Below are positions 22,437 through 37,117 of a stretch of DNA of 64,000 nucleotides, piece after piece (the stretch's first letter is position 1; every line of letters begins with the position of its first letter). Both the position numbers and the translations under genes were made by a program. The notes under the pieces were generated by a model. The model saw only the letters and a program-made list of their open reading frames with translations. It made no database searches and had not been told where the DNA came from. The stretch is taken from contig JAWWNJ010000012.1 of assembly GCA_037176885.1 (NCBI GenBank), positions 620,001-684,000 of the forward strand. Reading direction: 5' to 3'. Source of the DNA: Favolaschia claudopus. Lineage: Eukaryota > Basidiomycota > Agaricomycetes > Agaricales > Mycenaceae.

Positions 22437-23843
22437 ATGTCCGGCGTTGGGTTGGCTAGGTACGCGCTCGTGAATCCCTTTTGAAACCACGGGGAGTTGA
22501 TTTGGGCTCTCACGATCAGTGCTGGAGAGCTCCCCGATCTCTTTCCGGGACAGACTCCACCCCTCCTTCCCTCGGACACACCCGATCCGACCAGTGCATT
22601 CGAGAGTAGCACGACGAGCAGCACCACGAGCGGTTTCCCGCAGGATACTTCTCCAACGGCGTCTACCGACACGCAGCTACCCAATTCTTCCAATACGTCG
22701 ATACTGAGTGCGAATAGAGGGAGTTCAGGAGACTCGTGCGTCGTCTCCCCATCCTAACCTAACCTTGACTGCTACTCAATCCCCATCACGAACCACAGAT
22801 TCTTCAAGAATAAACCTCAAGTAATCGGAGTCTTCGTCGGCGCGGGTGTCCTTCTCATCCTCGTGCTCGCCTGTATCATGGCGGGATTACTTCGCCGGCG
22901 ACGGCGCCACAAGCAGAGCCGACTCGACCGCGAAATAGACGTGTCCTACAAGGAAACTATGGCTCAAGCCTCGAAAGAATGGCAACGCTCGCCCTCCATC
23001 CCGAATCCTCGCATCACCGACCTTCACAAGACGCAAAGCATACAAAGCTCATTCAGCGACGCCAGCGGCACGCATGCAGGGTATTACAATCAACAGCCAC
23101 TTGCACTCGTTCAGGAGCAGGAACAATCGTTCTACGCGTACCACCACCGTGGGCATCGACGGACGGATTCCTACGGCGATGCTTTTGCGCTGCCTCAGCC
23201 GCCTGGACCGATGCAAAGGAGGGATTCGGACGGGATGGTGGACGTCGACTTGGGGACGGGCAGTGCGCCGGGGGTTGTGAGTATGGCGGTACGCGGCGTC
23301 GTCGCGGAGTCACAGGTTCAAGTCATACAGCCTCAGCGCGCGAAGCTCGTGAAGACTGTGCGGCCGCCCATGCAGAATGTTCGTTCGCAGTATGGCGCGC
23401 ATCCGCCGCCTCCGCAGGCTGCACAGATTCTGGTGCATCCGAGCGCGACGCCGACTCCCCCTCCTTATTATCCGGCTCAGTCTCAGTCTCAACCAACCAC
23501 GGCACAACCGCTCCCTGCGCTGTATCTCTCGCATTATGCGGTGACGCCGTTTACGGAGGACGCAGCGGTTGTGGTGACGAGTCCGAAGGAGATGCCGTTG
23601 ACGCCTACGGCGTTCCCGAATCCGTTTGAAGCTGGGCAGCAGCAGCAGCAGCAACCGGGGAATGCGGGAGACAATACGCGGTTGACACCGAGTGCCGCGA
23701 TGCCCGTCTCCCCCGGCCTGCCGAATCCATTTTCACCTGGGGCACCACCGAACGCGAAGAGGATGACGCTTACGGTGGAGGCTGCTGCGATGCCCGTGTC
23801 GCCCACGCCGTCGTTGCCGAATCCGTATGGTGGGATGGAATAA
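22437..23843 (+). CDS. Single-pass membrane protein with Ser/Thr-rich ectodomain and Pro/Gln-rich tail
   Basis: Exons 22437-22459, 22520-22735 and 22799-23843 give 427 residues. Residues about 10-80 are Ser/Thr/Pro-rich, as in O-glycosylated ectodomains. VIGVFVGAGVLLILVLACIMAGLL is a clear transmembrane helix followed by RRRRRHK, which sets the tail in the cytosol. The tail is low-complexity with a poly-Gln run (23638-23653) and three repeats of the form MPVSP/PLTPTxFPNPF (near 23595, 23700 and 23790). Many basidiomycete genes encode such proteins; a wall-sensor-like role is a guess. The first exon is tiny and gives no signal peptide, so the true start may lie upstream. Confidence 0.65.
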
Positions 23844-24630
23844 GCGAATGAGGGAAGGGCGGATGATGGATGAGCGGGGAGCTTGAGCTTGGCGGACGCG
23901 GGTGTTACCTGGGGTCAAGATTCAGAGTCGACTCGGCGTGAAGCGAGTTGGAATGTTTCATGGGGCGATTATGATGTAACCTCCTCTAAATTCATCTTCG
24001 TCTGAGGAGTGGGAAGTTGAAGCTGAAGGGGGTGTGAGGGCCCGGGCGAGTTGGTATCTATACTTAGCGGGTTCGTTCAATGCGCATATTTATTATTATC
24101 TATTGGGTGATTGGGAGAAGAAGATCTTATGTAGTGGAAGGATGAAACGCTGATGATGCATGCATAGATGAATGTATTGCGGTTGAATTGGGGCGAGATC
24201 TTATGATATGATATTTTTTTGGGATTCGGGGAACGAGGATGCCGTGGCGTCCACTGAACAGCGCAAATTTGAAAGTTCCACATAGAATTGGATGGAGTCC
24301 AACTCAATAAATGCTCTCCCACTCTATGCCTCGACTTGTAGGACACAGATATAAACTGTCGCGTTGTGACTTGAAACAAAGCTCAAAACAGTCCCGTTAA
24401 TTTGTTGCGGCCCAATGCGAGCTGGTCGGAGCTTCGGGCCGCCGTTTCAGAGCTGCTGTGATTTCAGATGGTAATATAGCATCTGTAGTAGTTGTTAGGT
24501 CTAGGATGGGTATGGTAGCGGGCTCTGCCGCTCGTCGGCCGTACCAGATTTATATAAACTGTCGCGTTGGATTTTCCGTTGATTTCGCCCCAACCGTAAA
24601 AACACGAAGACGAAGTTACGGTTGTTATTT
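23844..24630. other. Intergenic with a direct repeat
   Basis: ATATAAACTGTCGCGTTG occurs at about 24349 and again at about 24552. No coding frame is recognised. Confidence 0.4.
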
Positions 24631-24872
24631 GCGGAATACGATCACCCCAACCCAACCCAGCGTACTGTAAGTAGTCTTTGCCAATGGCTGCCGGAGTGCT
24701 AACACTGTACACGAGATCGTGATAGTATGTGATTCGGTGGTTATCAGAGACAGACGGAAACGCGGAAAGATAAAGATAAAAGATGAAGATAAAGGGAAGC
24801 GATCTGAGTTGAAGAAGGAGCGCGACTTGACCGAGAAGCAGCATAGGAGACGGAGGGCGGATACTGCATAGT
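24631..24872 (-). repeat. Right arm of the 243-bp inverted repeat
   Basis: Starts GCGGAATACGATCACCCC and ends GGCGGATACTGC, mirroring 19682-19925. The two arms enclose 4.7 kb that holds the SDR and the single-pass membrane-protein gene. Weaker similarity continues to about 24960. Confidence 0.7.
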
Positions 24873-25299
24873 CAGCCGTGACCAGAACCAGATTCAAATT
24901 TGATTCAACTCTGAGCTCAAGTCAAGTCCAAGTTACTCGGATTTCAATTAGATGATTTCGCCAGCTCAAGAGCAGCAGACCATGCAACCACACGAGTTCG
25001 ATTCCATGCTAGACTTTGACGACAGCGCTGGTTCCTGGCAGAAGAGGAAAAAATCCGAGCGTCATGGTCAAGGTCATGGTTCGGGACAAGATGAATTCGG
25101 CGCTCGTGACTGGATCACCGTTTAGTGATTGCCGGCATGATCCGTCTCACTTGATCCTTTTCTTTTTGGGTCTCCAATGCTTCTCCAATGTCGAGGTTGA
25201 CGACCTCGCATACTCCGACCTTTGAACTTATAGATCTCAAGTACTCAGATACCTCCCGCCGACTTCTTCGTCTGGAGCTGGAGGCGGAAGAGAGCTGGA

Positions 25300-26560
25300 C
25301 GTGCCACTCCGTCGAGAGCCGATGGTGCGTGCGTGCTTGTCCCTCCACCTACCCTCCTCGTGCTGAGTCTCGTCTCGTAGCGACGATCCTTTATTTTCGC
25401 GATATCCTCTCGCTCACCCAACGCTCACCTATGGGATCCGTGCCTCGTCTGCAGGAATCTGGGGGCATGAGACTAAGGAGGGACAGAGCGGAGCGGAGTG
25501 GAATGCAGGAAGGCAAGGATAGGGTCTGTATAGGGCCTTCGGCTTTGCTTCCTTGGAGGCGGGCATTGCTCGTGGCGAGGCGATTTCCTCCCCAGACCCC
25601 GACGATTTGTCTTGGGTATCTTCTGTGTGGGGTGTACCTCGATCCTCTTCTCTTCTCGCTATGCTGAGCGCGTTCAAGGAAGGAAGAAGATTCGTGTCAG
25701 ACCCATCCTGAGTATGTCCATCTCCCCTTTTTTCTACTTCTGCTTCTTTTGTCGCTACGCTCACGCCCCCCGAAGCGGTCCCGTCGGCGGGGATACGTTT
25801 CCGAGAGGCGGGCGGTCCGGGGGGCCAGACGGGCGATCTGGTGTGCGCTGCATGCGTCGCAAACGCTGCGTACTTCTGCTCCTTGCGCGCTGCTTTTCCT
25901 TTACCCTGGCTTGAATGCATACGTTTCTCTCTATTGACTTCCGTTGTTTAGGCTAGGTGGCTGCGACTACGGCTTCAGCTGCACTTGTCCGAGTCATTCG
26001 ATGTTCTTTTTCCTTCTCCGGGCAGACGTGCGCAGTGTACGTCAATCTTCTTGTCTTCTCTTCTCGCTCTCAATGCACTGGATAAATTTTTTAGTCGACG
26101 AGCATTGTGGTTGAGGGGGATCGGGTGCACGCGGGTGTCGTACCCGCCAGCATTGTCTTGCGCGAAGGCGAGACCTCTCAAACTTCATCGCACCTCATCT
26201 CGCATCTCCGCCTTTCTCGCTTGCCTCCTCGGATGCGCGCGTTACACTAGTGGCGGCTTCCTCTCCAAGTTTTTGTCTTGAACATCTGCAATGCATCCAA
26301 AGTGCAGTGTACGTCGATCCTTCTTTTCCGCTTCTTCTCTGCTCGTTATGCTCATTGAATCTACAGGATAGGTTTCCTCGTCGACGAAGATTGTAGTGAT
26401 GTGGCTCGACCTGCGAGTGTCGTACCCGCCGTCAATGCCTTGCCTAAAGGAGAGGTCTCTCAAGCCCCTTCTCACCTCCTCTCCCATGTCTACTTCTTTC
26501 TTACCTACCCGTACCTGCCTTGGCAGAAGGGAGATGGTGAGGTCGACGCTGATGGAAAGG
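25300..26560 (+). repeat. Dispersed repeat block with two tandem units
   Basis: Two related units, 26029-26240 and 26299-26520, are spaced 270 bp apart and share GCAGTGTACGTC at the start, GTGTCGTACCCGCC in the middle and a CTCGCCTTT/CTCCCATG-type end. The second is closest to the inverted copy at 17880-18115. Segments at 25300-25390 and 25905-25985 also match the left block. No protein is recognisable. Confidence 0.55.
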
Positions 26561-26807
26561 AGCAGGATTCGTGTATGTAAGATTGCGGAGCGTTGGATAT
26601 GTAGTCTGCGACGCCTATCATTCTGCTTATGCAGAATATCTGAACTGATCAGTGCTTTCAACGACTCCGATTGAAGCGCAAAATGCTTTATCAGCCAGAT
26701 CACCTCGAAGGACGTCAATTTGTCAGCGGAAGAAACGGGCGCATTCAGCGCTATAAGACGCGTGCGTACCTCTCAATCAACCCGATGCTCAGTACTCAAT
26801 CCTCGCA

Positions 26808-27739
26808 ATGGTTCTCAAGCTATACGGAGCGTCAAATTCACTCATGGGCGGCGGGAAAGCTGCTGTGGCACTCACTCTGATCGAGAAACAAATCCCATTC
26901 AAATTCATCTCTGTTGATCTCGATGCAAGGGAGCACAAGACACCCGAGTTTCTCCTCCTGAATCCCTTCGGCCTCGTTCCCGTCATTGTAGTATAGATAT
27001 CGTGAAATATCGTTGATGCCACACTTACTAACGAGTTCCGTATTATAGGACGACGACGGCTTCATTGTGTATGAAGGTCGTGCTATCTGCAAATACCTCG
27101 AAGAAAAATACGCAGGTCAAGGCACTTCGCTTCTGCCTAAAGATCTCAATGACCGCACCACGGTCGAGCAAGCAATATTTGCGGAGACGACAACGTTCTT
27201 CCCATCTGCGATCAAGGCCGGAGCTGAAGCTTTAAAGCCGTACGCGCTATTTATTCGACAGCTTCGAGTTCGATGAGTCGATGAGTTGATTGTTCAGGAG
27301 CCGTGGACTACCCATTGAACAAGCTGTTTTGCATGAAAATCTAAAGAAGATCTCGGACTGCTTAGATGCTTACGAAATCATTCTCGCAAGACACCGATTC
27401 TTAGCTGGAGATGTGAGTATATACGTATTCTTTTTTTGTTTCAGTTCAACCAAGGATGTCATGATACGTGTCGCAGGGCGATCACTGACTGAATCTTCAA
27501 AGGACTTCACCCTCGCAGACCTATTTCACTATTACGTCGTTCAATTTCTGGAATTAGCCAGTATCGATATCGTCAAGGACAAGGGCCCAAATGTGACGCG
27601 GTGAGAACCCTTAAATGGTCTTGAGGGAAAATTGATCTCTGCCTCTAGCTGGTGGAATGAGCTTCTGTCTCGCCCGTCATGGATCAAACTAATCGGAGAT
27701 GGACTTGCGGGAACGGCTTGGCGGGACTTGAATCACTAG
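26808..27739 (+). CDS. Glutathione S-transferase, fungal phi/GTT-like
   Basis: Five exons (26808-26987, 27049-27239, 27298-27412, 27503-27600, 27649-27739) give 224 residues. The thioredoxin-like N-terminal half reads MVLKLYGASNS...FISVDLDAREHKTPEFLLLNPFGLVPVI, then DDDGFIVYEGRAICKYLEEKYA with the glutathione-binding E-(S/G)-R-A-I motif. The helical C-terminal half has FTLADLFHYYVVQFL (N-capping box) and RPSWIK. It would conjugate glutathione to electrophiles or reduce peroxides in the cytosol. ESRAI is usual; here Gly replaces Ser (EGRAI), a change at the gamma-glutamyl contact. Immediately upstream lies repeat DNA, so promoter context may be disturbed. Confidence 0.85.
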
Positions 27740-28057
27740 TACCTACTGTCACTGTTGAACCTTGAAAATTGAAACAAATTCCCTCCGCTTCGATCACCGT
27801 TTGGGAAAATAGGGCAGAATTCCAATCTGTTATTATTAATGAATGAATGACTTCTGTAAACTCTGTGTGAGCACCGTTGAAAAATGCAGAATTTCAATTC
27901 CTGGCGATTATTGAGATTTTCAACATTGAACATTCGGCATGACACATCCGAAATTGTCACATCATCATGCGCCCTGCGTAACCTTCAAGTCGCGTAACAG
28001 ATTGTCACTCTCTTCCTGCGGTCATATGCTCCTCCTCCCTCGCTGTTCTCTGGCTCA

Positions 28058-29597
28058 ATGAATCCCCTGCGAGTTCCCGAACTCTTACATGAAATAGCCG
28101 GCCATCTCGGCGGCGACCGTCCATCCTTCGCCTCCCTTTCGCAAGTCGACCGATTCACGCACGGCGTGGCAAGAACCCATCTTTTCCGTGACATCGCCAT
28201 TGGACTCGAATCAGCGCCTTCACTGGCATCAGCATTGCGCTCCGATCCGACTCTCCCTGCACTCTGCAGATCGCTGTCTTTTCGTCGGGAATTCCGCCAC
28301 GGTCGTCCGACTCCCAGTGGAGGATCCAGACTAATCAAATCCGGCTCTCGACAGCTGCAGGAAGACGTCGCCTTTGTCCTCCGCGCAATTCTCTCACAAA
28401 AGAGGCTTGTTACCTTCGTGCTGTGCGGGGATGAATATGGCGGTAGCAGGTTCGACCTGTCGGAGGATGCTTGGGCGGCAATTGGATTGAGAATAGGGTT
28501 TGTCAAGGAGCTCAAGATCTTTGTTCCATCCACCGAAGAAACTGTTTGGGTAAGCTCTTCGCTCATCTGCTTTATGAATACTGTAGTAAATGATGTACGC
28601 CGCCTGCTGCACAGTCCCGTCTGATGCTTGCTCGTTTTAGCCAACTCCGACTCTTCCATTTGGATCTGTCGAGCGCGCATCAATGGAAATGTGCTGCTCT
28701 CCAGACACTCCTGGATACGCTGGGAGACCTCGAGGATCTATCTCTGTGCCTCCCACCGTGCTGCGGTCTCCCGGGAATGACCCTGCGTTCCACGCATCCG
28801 CGACTCACGCGATTCTCGTTCACCTCCTCCGCACTCACCGACGAATCCACCTTCTTAGCCCGTCATCCCGGCATCGAAACCCTCTTTCTCGATACGGAGC
28901 AAGTGTTTCAACCTGCTGCGGGAGAATTATTAGACACGGAATCATCATCTTTGCGAAATCTCTATATAGACGACGATTCCTTGTTTTTCTCGCCGTCAAT
29001 CATCGGAGCCTCGCTCATTCATCTTCATCTTTGGATACACGACAACCTTCGAGACCTCTGCGCGCTCATGGGAGGAGGACTTCCCGCCATACGCTGTCTC
29101 GAGATCGAATTCTACGGTCGTTTCGGGAACGAACAGGAGGATATTATTACCCCGACCATCAAGGCCCTTGTTGAGGGTGCCACTGGTCTTGATGAGCTTG
29201 CGATTCTATGTCATTCGGCATCTGCTTCTGTGGTGCCAAATGCTCCATGCAAATTGCTTGTGTGTCTCTCACAATATTAATCTTCTCACGAATCATTCAA
29301 CGACTGACCATCCTTTCCGAGTAGGATCAGACGCTCAAGCTCATTCCAACTACCGCATCTTTGCGAGCTCTGCGACTGTGCTCTACCTCGTTGTTGTCGC
29401 AAGAGCGACTCGCCAACCTTGGACCGCTTCCCGTCCAGCTCAAATATATCGGCTGGGATAGTGAAGTGCCCATGGTTTACGTGATTGACAGAGACGACGA
29501 CAGGAATTTTGTTTCGGAAACCCTGGTTCGGTCGATGGCTCAGGATTGGACAGAGGAAAACGTTCTGCAACATATGGGGGAGTCTTGGACGACGTAG
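28058..29597 (+). CDS. F-box / leucine-rich-repeat-like protein
   Basis: Exons 28058-28549, 28615-29259 and 29325-29597 give 469 residues. The first 45 residues, MNPLRVPELLHEIAGHL...SFASLSQVDRFTHGVARTHLFRDI, form an F-box of the kind that binds Skp1 in SCF ubiquitin ligases. The rest shows irregular leucine-rich strands (LRLFHLDLS, LEDLSLCL, PRLTRFSF, LRNLYIDDD, IRCLEIEFYG, LRALRLCST), the usual substrate-binding layout. Substrates are unknown. Introns are 65 and 65 nt. Agaricomycetes carry hundreds of such genes. Confidence 0.8.
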
Positions 29598-30061
29598 GGC
29601 ACATTTCGATGGTTGCGTGCATTAATATTGTTGGAAAACCAATTCTGTTCATAAATGTGCATTATCTCAATCGGCCATCGCCACCAGACATTGACTCAGT
29701 CATGTTGATTCTCTCCGACCTTGTTTCCAAGCAGCGTTGAACCGACTTAAAGTGTATTAGATCGATTCTGCTAACAAAGCACTTCATTGATATAGTCACC
29801 GAGCGACTGTGGGACGGCGCGTCATGTTGTCGCTCCTACTAAGTGTCATAAACGCGGCGTACTACCATGGCTGTACTTTTTTGGTACTCTAAAGGCTTGC
29901 TAAAGACCCTGAAGGAGAGAAATTCCCAGACAATCCCGGCATTCTAAATTGATGCACCAATAAATAATAAATCCATCCGAAGCTCAAACCGTCTAATTCC
30001 CGAATCTATCGTCCCCACCATGTGCCGAATCTTGTGCTTCAGGCGACCACATACGCGGATG
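29598..30061. other. Convergent 3' regions of the two F-box-type genes
   Basis: No gene recognised. The stretch lies between two stop codons on opposite strands. Confidence 0.35.
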
Positions 30062-31077
30062 CTAACACATCATAAACATAAAGTAAGCGCAAATTTTATT
30101 TGTGGAATCATCATTGGAAGCACCTGAAATCTGCCCCAACTGGCGTTTGCGAACCCCCATTTCCGCTCTGCGCCAATAATCAATTCCACCAGACGCGCCT
30201 GCCTCCCAGTCTTGCAGAAAGTCCGCGACGACGAGAATGACTGAACGCGTATCCTCCGCGAAAAACGGGTACTTGTCAGAAATCGACTTCACCAACCGCT
30301 CCTCAGCGCAAATGAGGACTAAAACCTCGAGCCGTTTGCATTCTTGTAGAATGCCGGAAAGAAGCATGCGGTGGCTCGAAACCGGCTGCATAGGTATCCC
30401 GAGAGGATGAAAGTTGAATGAGATGTGTGTGAGGAATGGGATCTGCGAGAACCTTTGGGGCCAGCGAGAATCGGCCGCATACACGTCGATGTCGAACAGG
30501 TCCAGATGTGTCAAGCGCGAAAATATCGAATGGCTCATATCGATATTGGCTCTTGCAAAGAGCAATGGCAGATCTGCTGCCAGTCGCTGAAGGGGCATCT
30601 TCGCTATCGACCGCAGGAACAAGTGCGGTTCGATGATGTTAAATAGGGCTACATTGACGGCGTGGACGCAGTTGGAGAGAGCCCTCGCCAAGGCAAGTTC
30701 GTCCGTGAATGTGATGTTGGCAATAGATATATGGCGGACGTGATTCCCCGCGGCAGCGCCGTTTCCCAAGTTGAGCATTTCTAAGAAGGTTTCGCCCGTG
30801 ATTCTACGGCCCGAAGCTGGTTCTTTGACACGGTCCGGGTCGGTCACAGAGACGATTCGGGAGAGGAGAGGTTCGATCCTGTAAAAACGATATTTCAGCA
30901 AATAAATGAAGGCTCGAGAAACGTTCCCTACCAGGTCTTCACCCGGTGAGCGACCAAGATAAGCTTCAGGATGGTTTGAGCATCTGTGAACGCTGCGAAT
31001 TCGAATATTTCTCGCTCCAGATCATAGGGAAGGACAGTTTCTTGTACACAGGGAAGTATGCCTTGAACAGTGGACAT
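30062..31077 (-). CDS. F-box-like protein
   Basis: Exon 1 from the ATG at 31077 joins exon 2 (30878-30062) across a 53-nt intron, giving about 320 residues. An upstream in-frame extension exists but has no ATG. The start MSTVQGILPCVQETVLPYDLEREIFEFAAF...ILKLILVAHRVKTWIEPLLSR is the degenerate F-box common in mushroom proteins (LPxDLxREIFExAA, VAxRVxxWxEPLLY). The remainder has LRR-like blocks (LTHLDLFDIDV, LTHISFNFHPLGIP, RLEVLVLICAE). Likely an SCF adaptor. It converges with the preceding F-box gene but is not closely similar to it. Confidence 0.7.
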
Positions 31078-31400
31078 GGAGTCTAGCACAGCGCGAATTG
31101 CTGGCTGGGGAGGAGGGAAAAAATGGAAATCCACGTGGCGGTCGACAACCTGTCAGCAGCTTCGGCTCAGCGCCGATTCCGAAAGGTCCGAAACATGCTT
31201 TTTCCGTAACTTCCGTTTGCCGAAAACACACCGCTCAAGACACCGCTGGCATAATTTGCAGACCTCTGGACAATGTGGCGTCGCTCAATAATCTCGTGCC
31301 TAAAGTGGGAAGAGGGGGAGCGAATGGCCCCATACGAACATATCCAGATATTCAGTTAGTACATAAGTATCTCGCCACTGTCGAGACTCGAGTCTGCCCG

Positions 31401-32043
31401 CTACCAAGCGAGGGTAACACTGGCACAAAGCAACCACGAGATGAGGTCAACTTTCCTGCTACTATTTCTACGCACGAGAAAGCCGGAAGATGTGACCGCA
31501 GATTTGACTGACCGAAGACTCGACTGTCGCTCGAATCCGAACCTAATGGCAAGAAATTTAGTATGACCACACTCAACATGGCATTCTTTGAAATAGAGCA
31601 AGGTTGTAACAGTATGACGAGATCGGCGACTTACTGGGAACACGCCTGTTCATAACCGAAGCTAAGGAAATGTCATCTTCCTGATCGAACTTCAACAATA
31701 GCCACGAGGAAATCATGCAGTCCTCGTCCCACGTCCGTGGGATGCGACATTCACAATAAATACACCTGCTGCTGGCCAAATTCCTAAGCAACCGGGATGT
31801 ATGGAAGGGTGTAGACTGGAAGCTGCGGCGAATTCGAAGGGTAGCACCGTTATCCACAAGAAACGAGAAAGGTGAAAGCAAGTCCTCGCTTGTTTTGCCG
31901 ACACGCAAGCGGTGACTCCGATAGGAGCAAGCAAGCTCCGCCGGTGGGACAAAACGAATTGCGAAGGGCGGAGAAGGTGAAGGAAGACGGCGTGCAGATT
32001 TCAATTCCTCAACCTTCCCAGTCAAAAATTTAATGTTGTTCAT
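31401..32043 (-). CDS. Hypothetical protein
   Basis: A 136-codon first exon beginning MNNIKFLTGKVEELKSARR is joined by a 49-nt intron (31634-31586, donor GTAAGTCG, acceptor TTTCAAAG) to a second exon ending in a TAG at 31401. The total is about 213 residues. The intron length and consensus ends are what make me list it. It contains CIYCECRIPRTW and a second-exon CHVECGHTKF, possibly a loose metal-binding set, but I recognise no family. Confidence 0.35.
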
Positions 32044-32127
32044 TGAAATGGGCTAGAACATGAGAGAAGGTTGAATAAACACGCAATTAATTGAGAATTC
32101 CATCCCTCCCTCCTTCCGGTGTCCTTA

Positions 32128-32153
32128 ATCCAATCCAATCCAATCCAATCCAA
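32128..32153. repeat. Tandem TCCAA pentamer, five copies
   Basis: Perfect short tandem repeat in the gap between the hypothetical gene and poly(A) polymerase copy A. Confidence 0.85.
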
Positions 32154-32345
32154 AGATTACCGGTGATCATGAAACGGGGGAAAGCCTTGCATAAAAGAAA
32201 GATGTGAGCGAGGGGAGGTACATACACAGTACCCGCATCTAGAAACGTACCGTGGCTTTTTGTTAGGCGTATTACCACCGTCCTCAAGTGTCCTCTGTCA
32301 TAAGTCATTAGTACGAGGAAGCAAGGTTTCAGAGACGGGCTTCAT

Positions 32346-34826
<2,481 letters not shown>

Positions 34827-37117
34827 TGAGTCCTTCCCCATAGGACGCGAAGTGGAATCAGACCCTGTCTCATTTGAGTTCATTCGGCCGAGAGTGGCTG
34901 GTGTGCGAAAGCAAGCTTGGAAGTCACGCGATGGACAAATTCGCGAAAACAGATCAATGATGGTTGATCTCTCATCTTGTCCTGAACGTCTATGTAAACG
35001 ACTCGAGGACGATTATCGAGCCGCGATGTGTATCCAGTCGAAGCTTATCACCCCGATATTTCACGGATGCACTGTTCCAAAGAGGTTCCAACAACGATTT
35101 TTGCAAAGTTGCTTCAATTTTCAATTTTGCCAGCTGCCCCGTCATAGATCATCTGGAAATTCGAATCTCTGGTGAGTAGGCGCGCATCGCTTGTCGTCAC
35201 CTGTTGCACCGATTGTAGACGGCACATACAGTAAGTCTGGCAGTACAAGCTCAAGTTTAAAGAGCGGGGGAAAGATGCGTCCGTCTCTGTACCAACGGGC
35301 TGGTTCTGGCTGAAATTGGCCTGCCAGGTTCTCGTACACAGAGTAACGGATATGAATGAACCTGGGACGAAGTCTAGCTTCAGTTGCTGTCCTACTGTTA
35401 CCCATAGCCCTCAATAAGCGTGAGTTCACACCTACATAGCCTCTACGCCACTTCGTGCTACCGAGTGTTTATTTGCCAGATTCACTTAGATCCTACGGAA
35501 AGTGCCGAGACCATATGCTATTGGGGATTCAGTCAAATGCAAATTCGTCCCTTCGCTGCAAGAGCGAGCGCATTACCACCGCAGTAATTCTTCTCCCACA
35601 TGAGATCTATTTCCACCATGGCACGCTATGCCCGATTCTCCATTTACTATCGAATCCCCATTTACAGTCATCTTACAGTGCGCAGTGTAATTTCATTCGT
35701 CCCGCGAGCGCTGACTGCCAATGTACTGGAGACCGGTGACACCCCCAACAAACCTCCAAACTTCCAACCTATTGAGCGCCATTCCTTCTGCCAGCATGTC
35801 TTCCCTGTTGCTGTCTACCCACCTCGCCATGGTGCTATATTCTCTATTTTCCCGATCTTCCAATAGCAAGAAAGATTCATTGGTTTACAACACAAATACT
35901 CCATGAATCTCGATCCTCGGGTTCAATCGCTGTCGGGATAGCGTCTATACAAACACATTCTATGCTCTGAACACATATACTATAGTATCGCGGCCGTCTG
36001 CCTTGGCGTATGATCGCCAGAATTCAGTAAGCAGTAAGTTAGTACTTCCGCATGGAAATTTCTGTCCTGAATTAAACTAGAGGTCGTTTCGCGGCTGTTT
36101 TCTTCTTCGCAAGAGATCCGATCATGCCATACTTCAACATGGGCGGCGCTTTGACGAAGCTCGTCGCCCAACAATCTCCCAATTACAATAATGCCTCCAG
36201 TCCGTTTCTCACGGAAAACTCGTCAGAACTTCTCTCGCATCATTCCCCGATTTAGTGGCGCGCTCATCTTTAACAGCTTTCCCTTCCTTTCCAGCCTTGC
36301 GCAAAAATTAAAATAGAGGGCCTTCCGTTCTATTCTAGAAAGCGGGCGGTAGTTGTATGAAGTGAAGAAGATTACCATCGAAGATTGAACGGGAGTTCAA
36401 TGACCTTGACTGTTAAAATTTCACGATTTCATTGGACGGTGTTCCGATTTCAGCTTCCGCTCTCTCTCTCTCTCGCTTCTGCTCTGAAACGCTGAACACT
36501 GCAAATAGTTGGTTCGACGTCGGCAGGCAGGCTCGCTAGGCCTCGACTCGGATTCTGATCCATGAGACCCAGTCGAATATCAACATGCGGCACTCGATAA
36601 GAGTGAGGCCTTGTATCTGAATCTTTCGGCCAATCGTACACGAATGAGCTTAAAGCCTTACTACTCAGGGTAACGCAACGAGCTGAGAGGGTTGTAGACT
36701 TGCAGACTTTTCAATGAAAACTGTGTATCTCCTGCGAAGGGTGGAGGTCGGTGATGAAGTTCAATTTGCTAAAGGTGATAGATTGACATACGAGCACAGT
36801 GACAAACAGTAATTAAATCAACGACGTTGTCGACGAAGTCTGAGTCCGTTGTTCGTCCAGTGCACCAGAAACAAGGAATCAAAGCCCCGTATTATTGCTG
36901 TTCATTTCGGAACACCGAGTATTTTCACTCCCGATAACAAATCATGAATCAGCGGACCAGTATATATGCGCACGCGGTGTCCCGTTGACCATATCCGGCA
37001 ACAAACTGAATTGAACACTCCGCAATATCGTCGCCGAACTGATGGAAGCGTGAGGTGGCTTCGGCGTCAGGAGGTATAAAAACTCAGAGAAGGGGCCTTC
37101 TGTGCAATTACTCTTCC
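34827..37117. other. Intergenic, upstream of copy A and of NmrA-like 1
   Basis: Homology to the 5' flank of poly(A) polymerase copy B continues to about 35050 and then fades. A CT microsatellite lies at 36457-36474. No gene recognised; the last few hundred bases should be the promoter of the NmrA-like gene. Confidence 0.4.
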
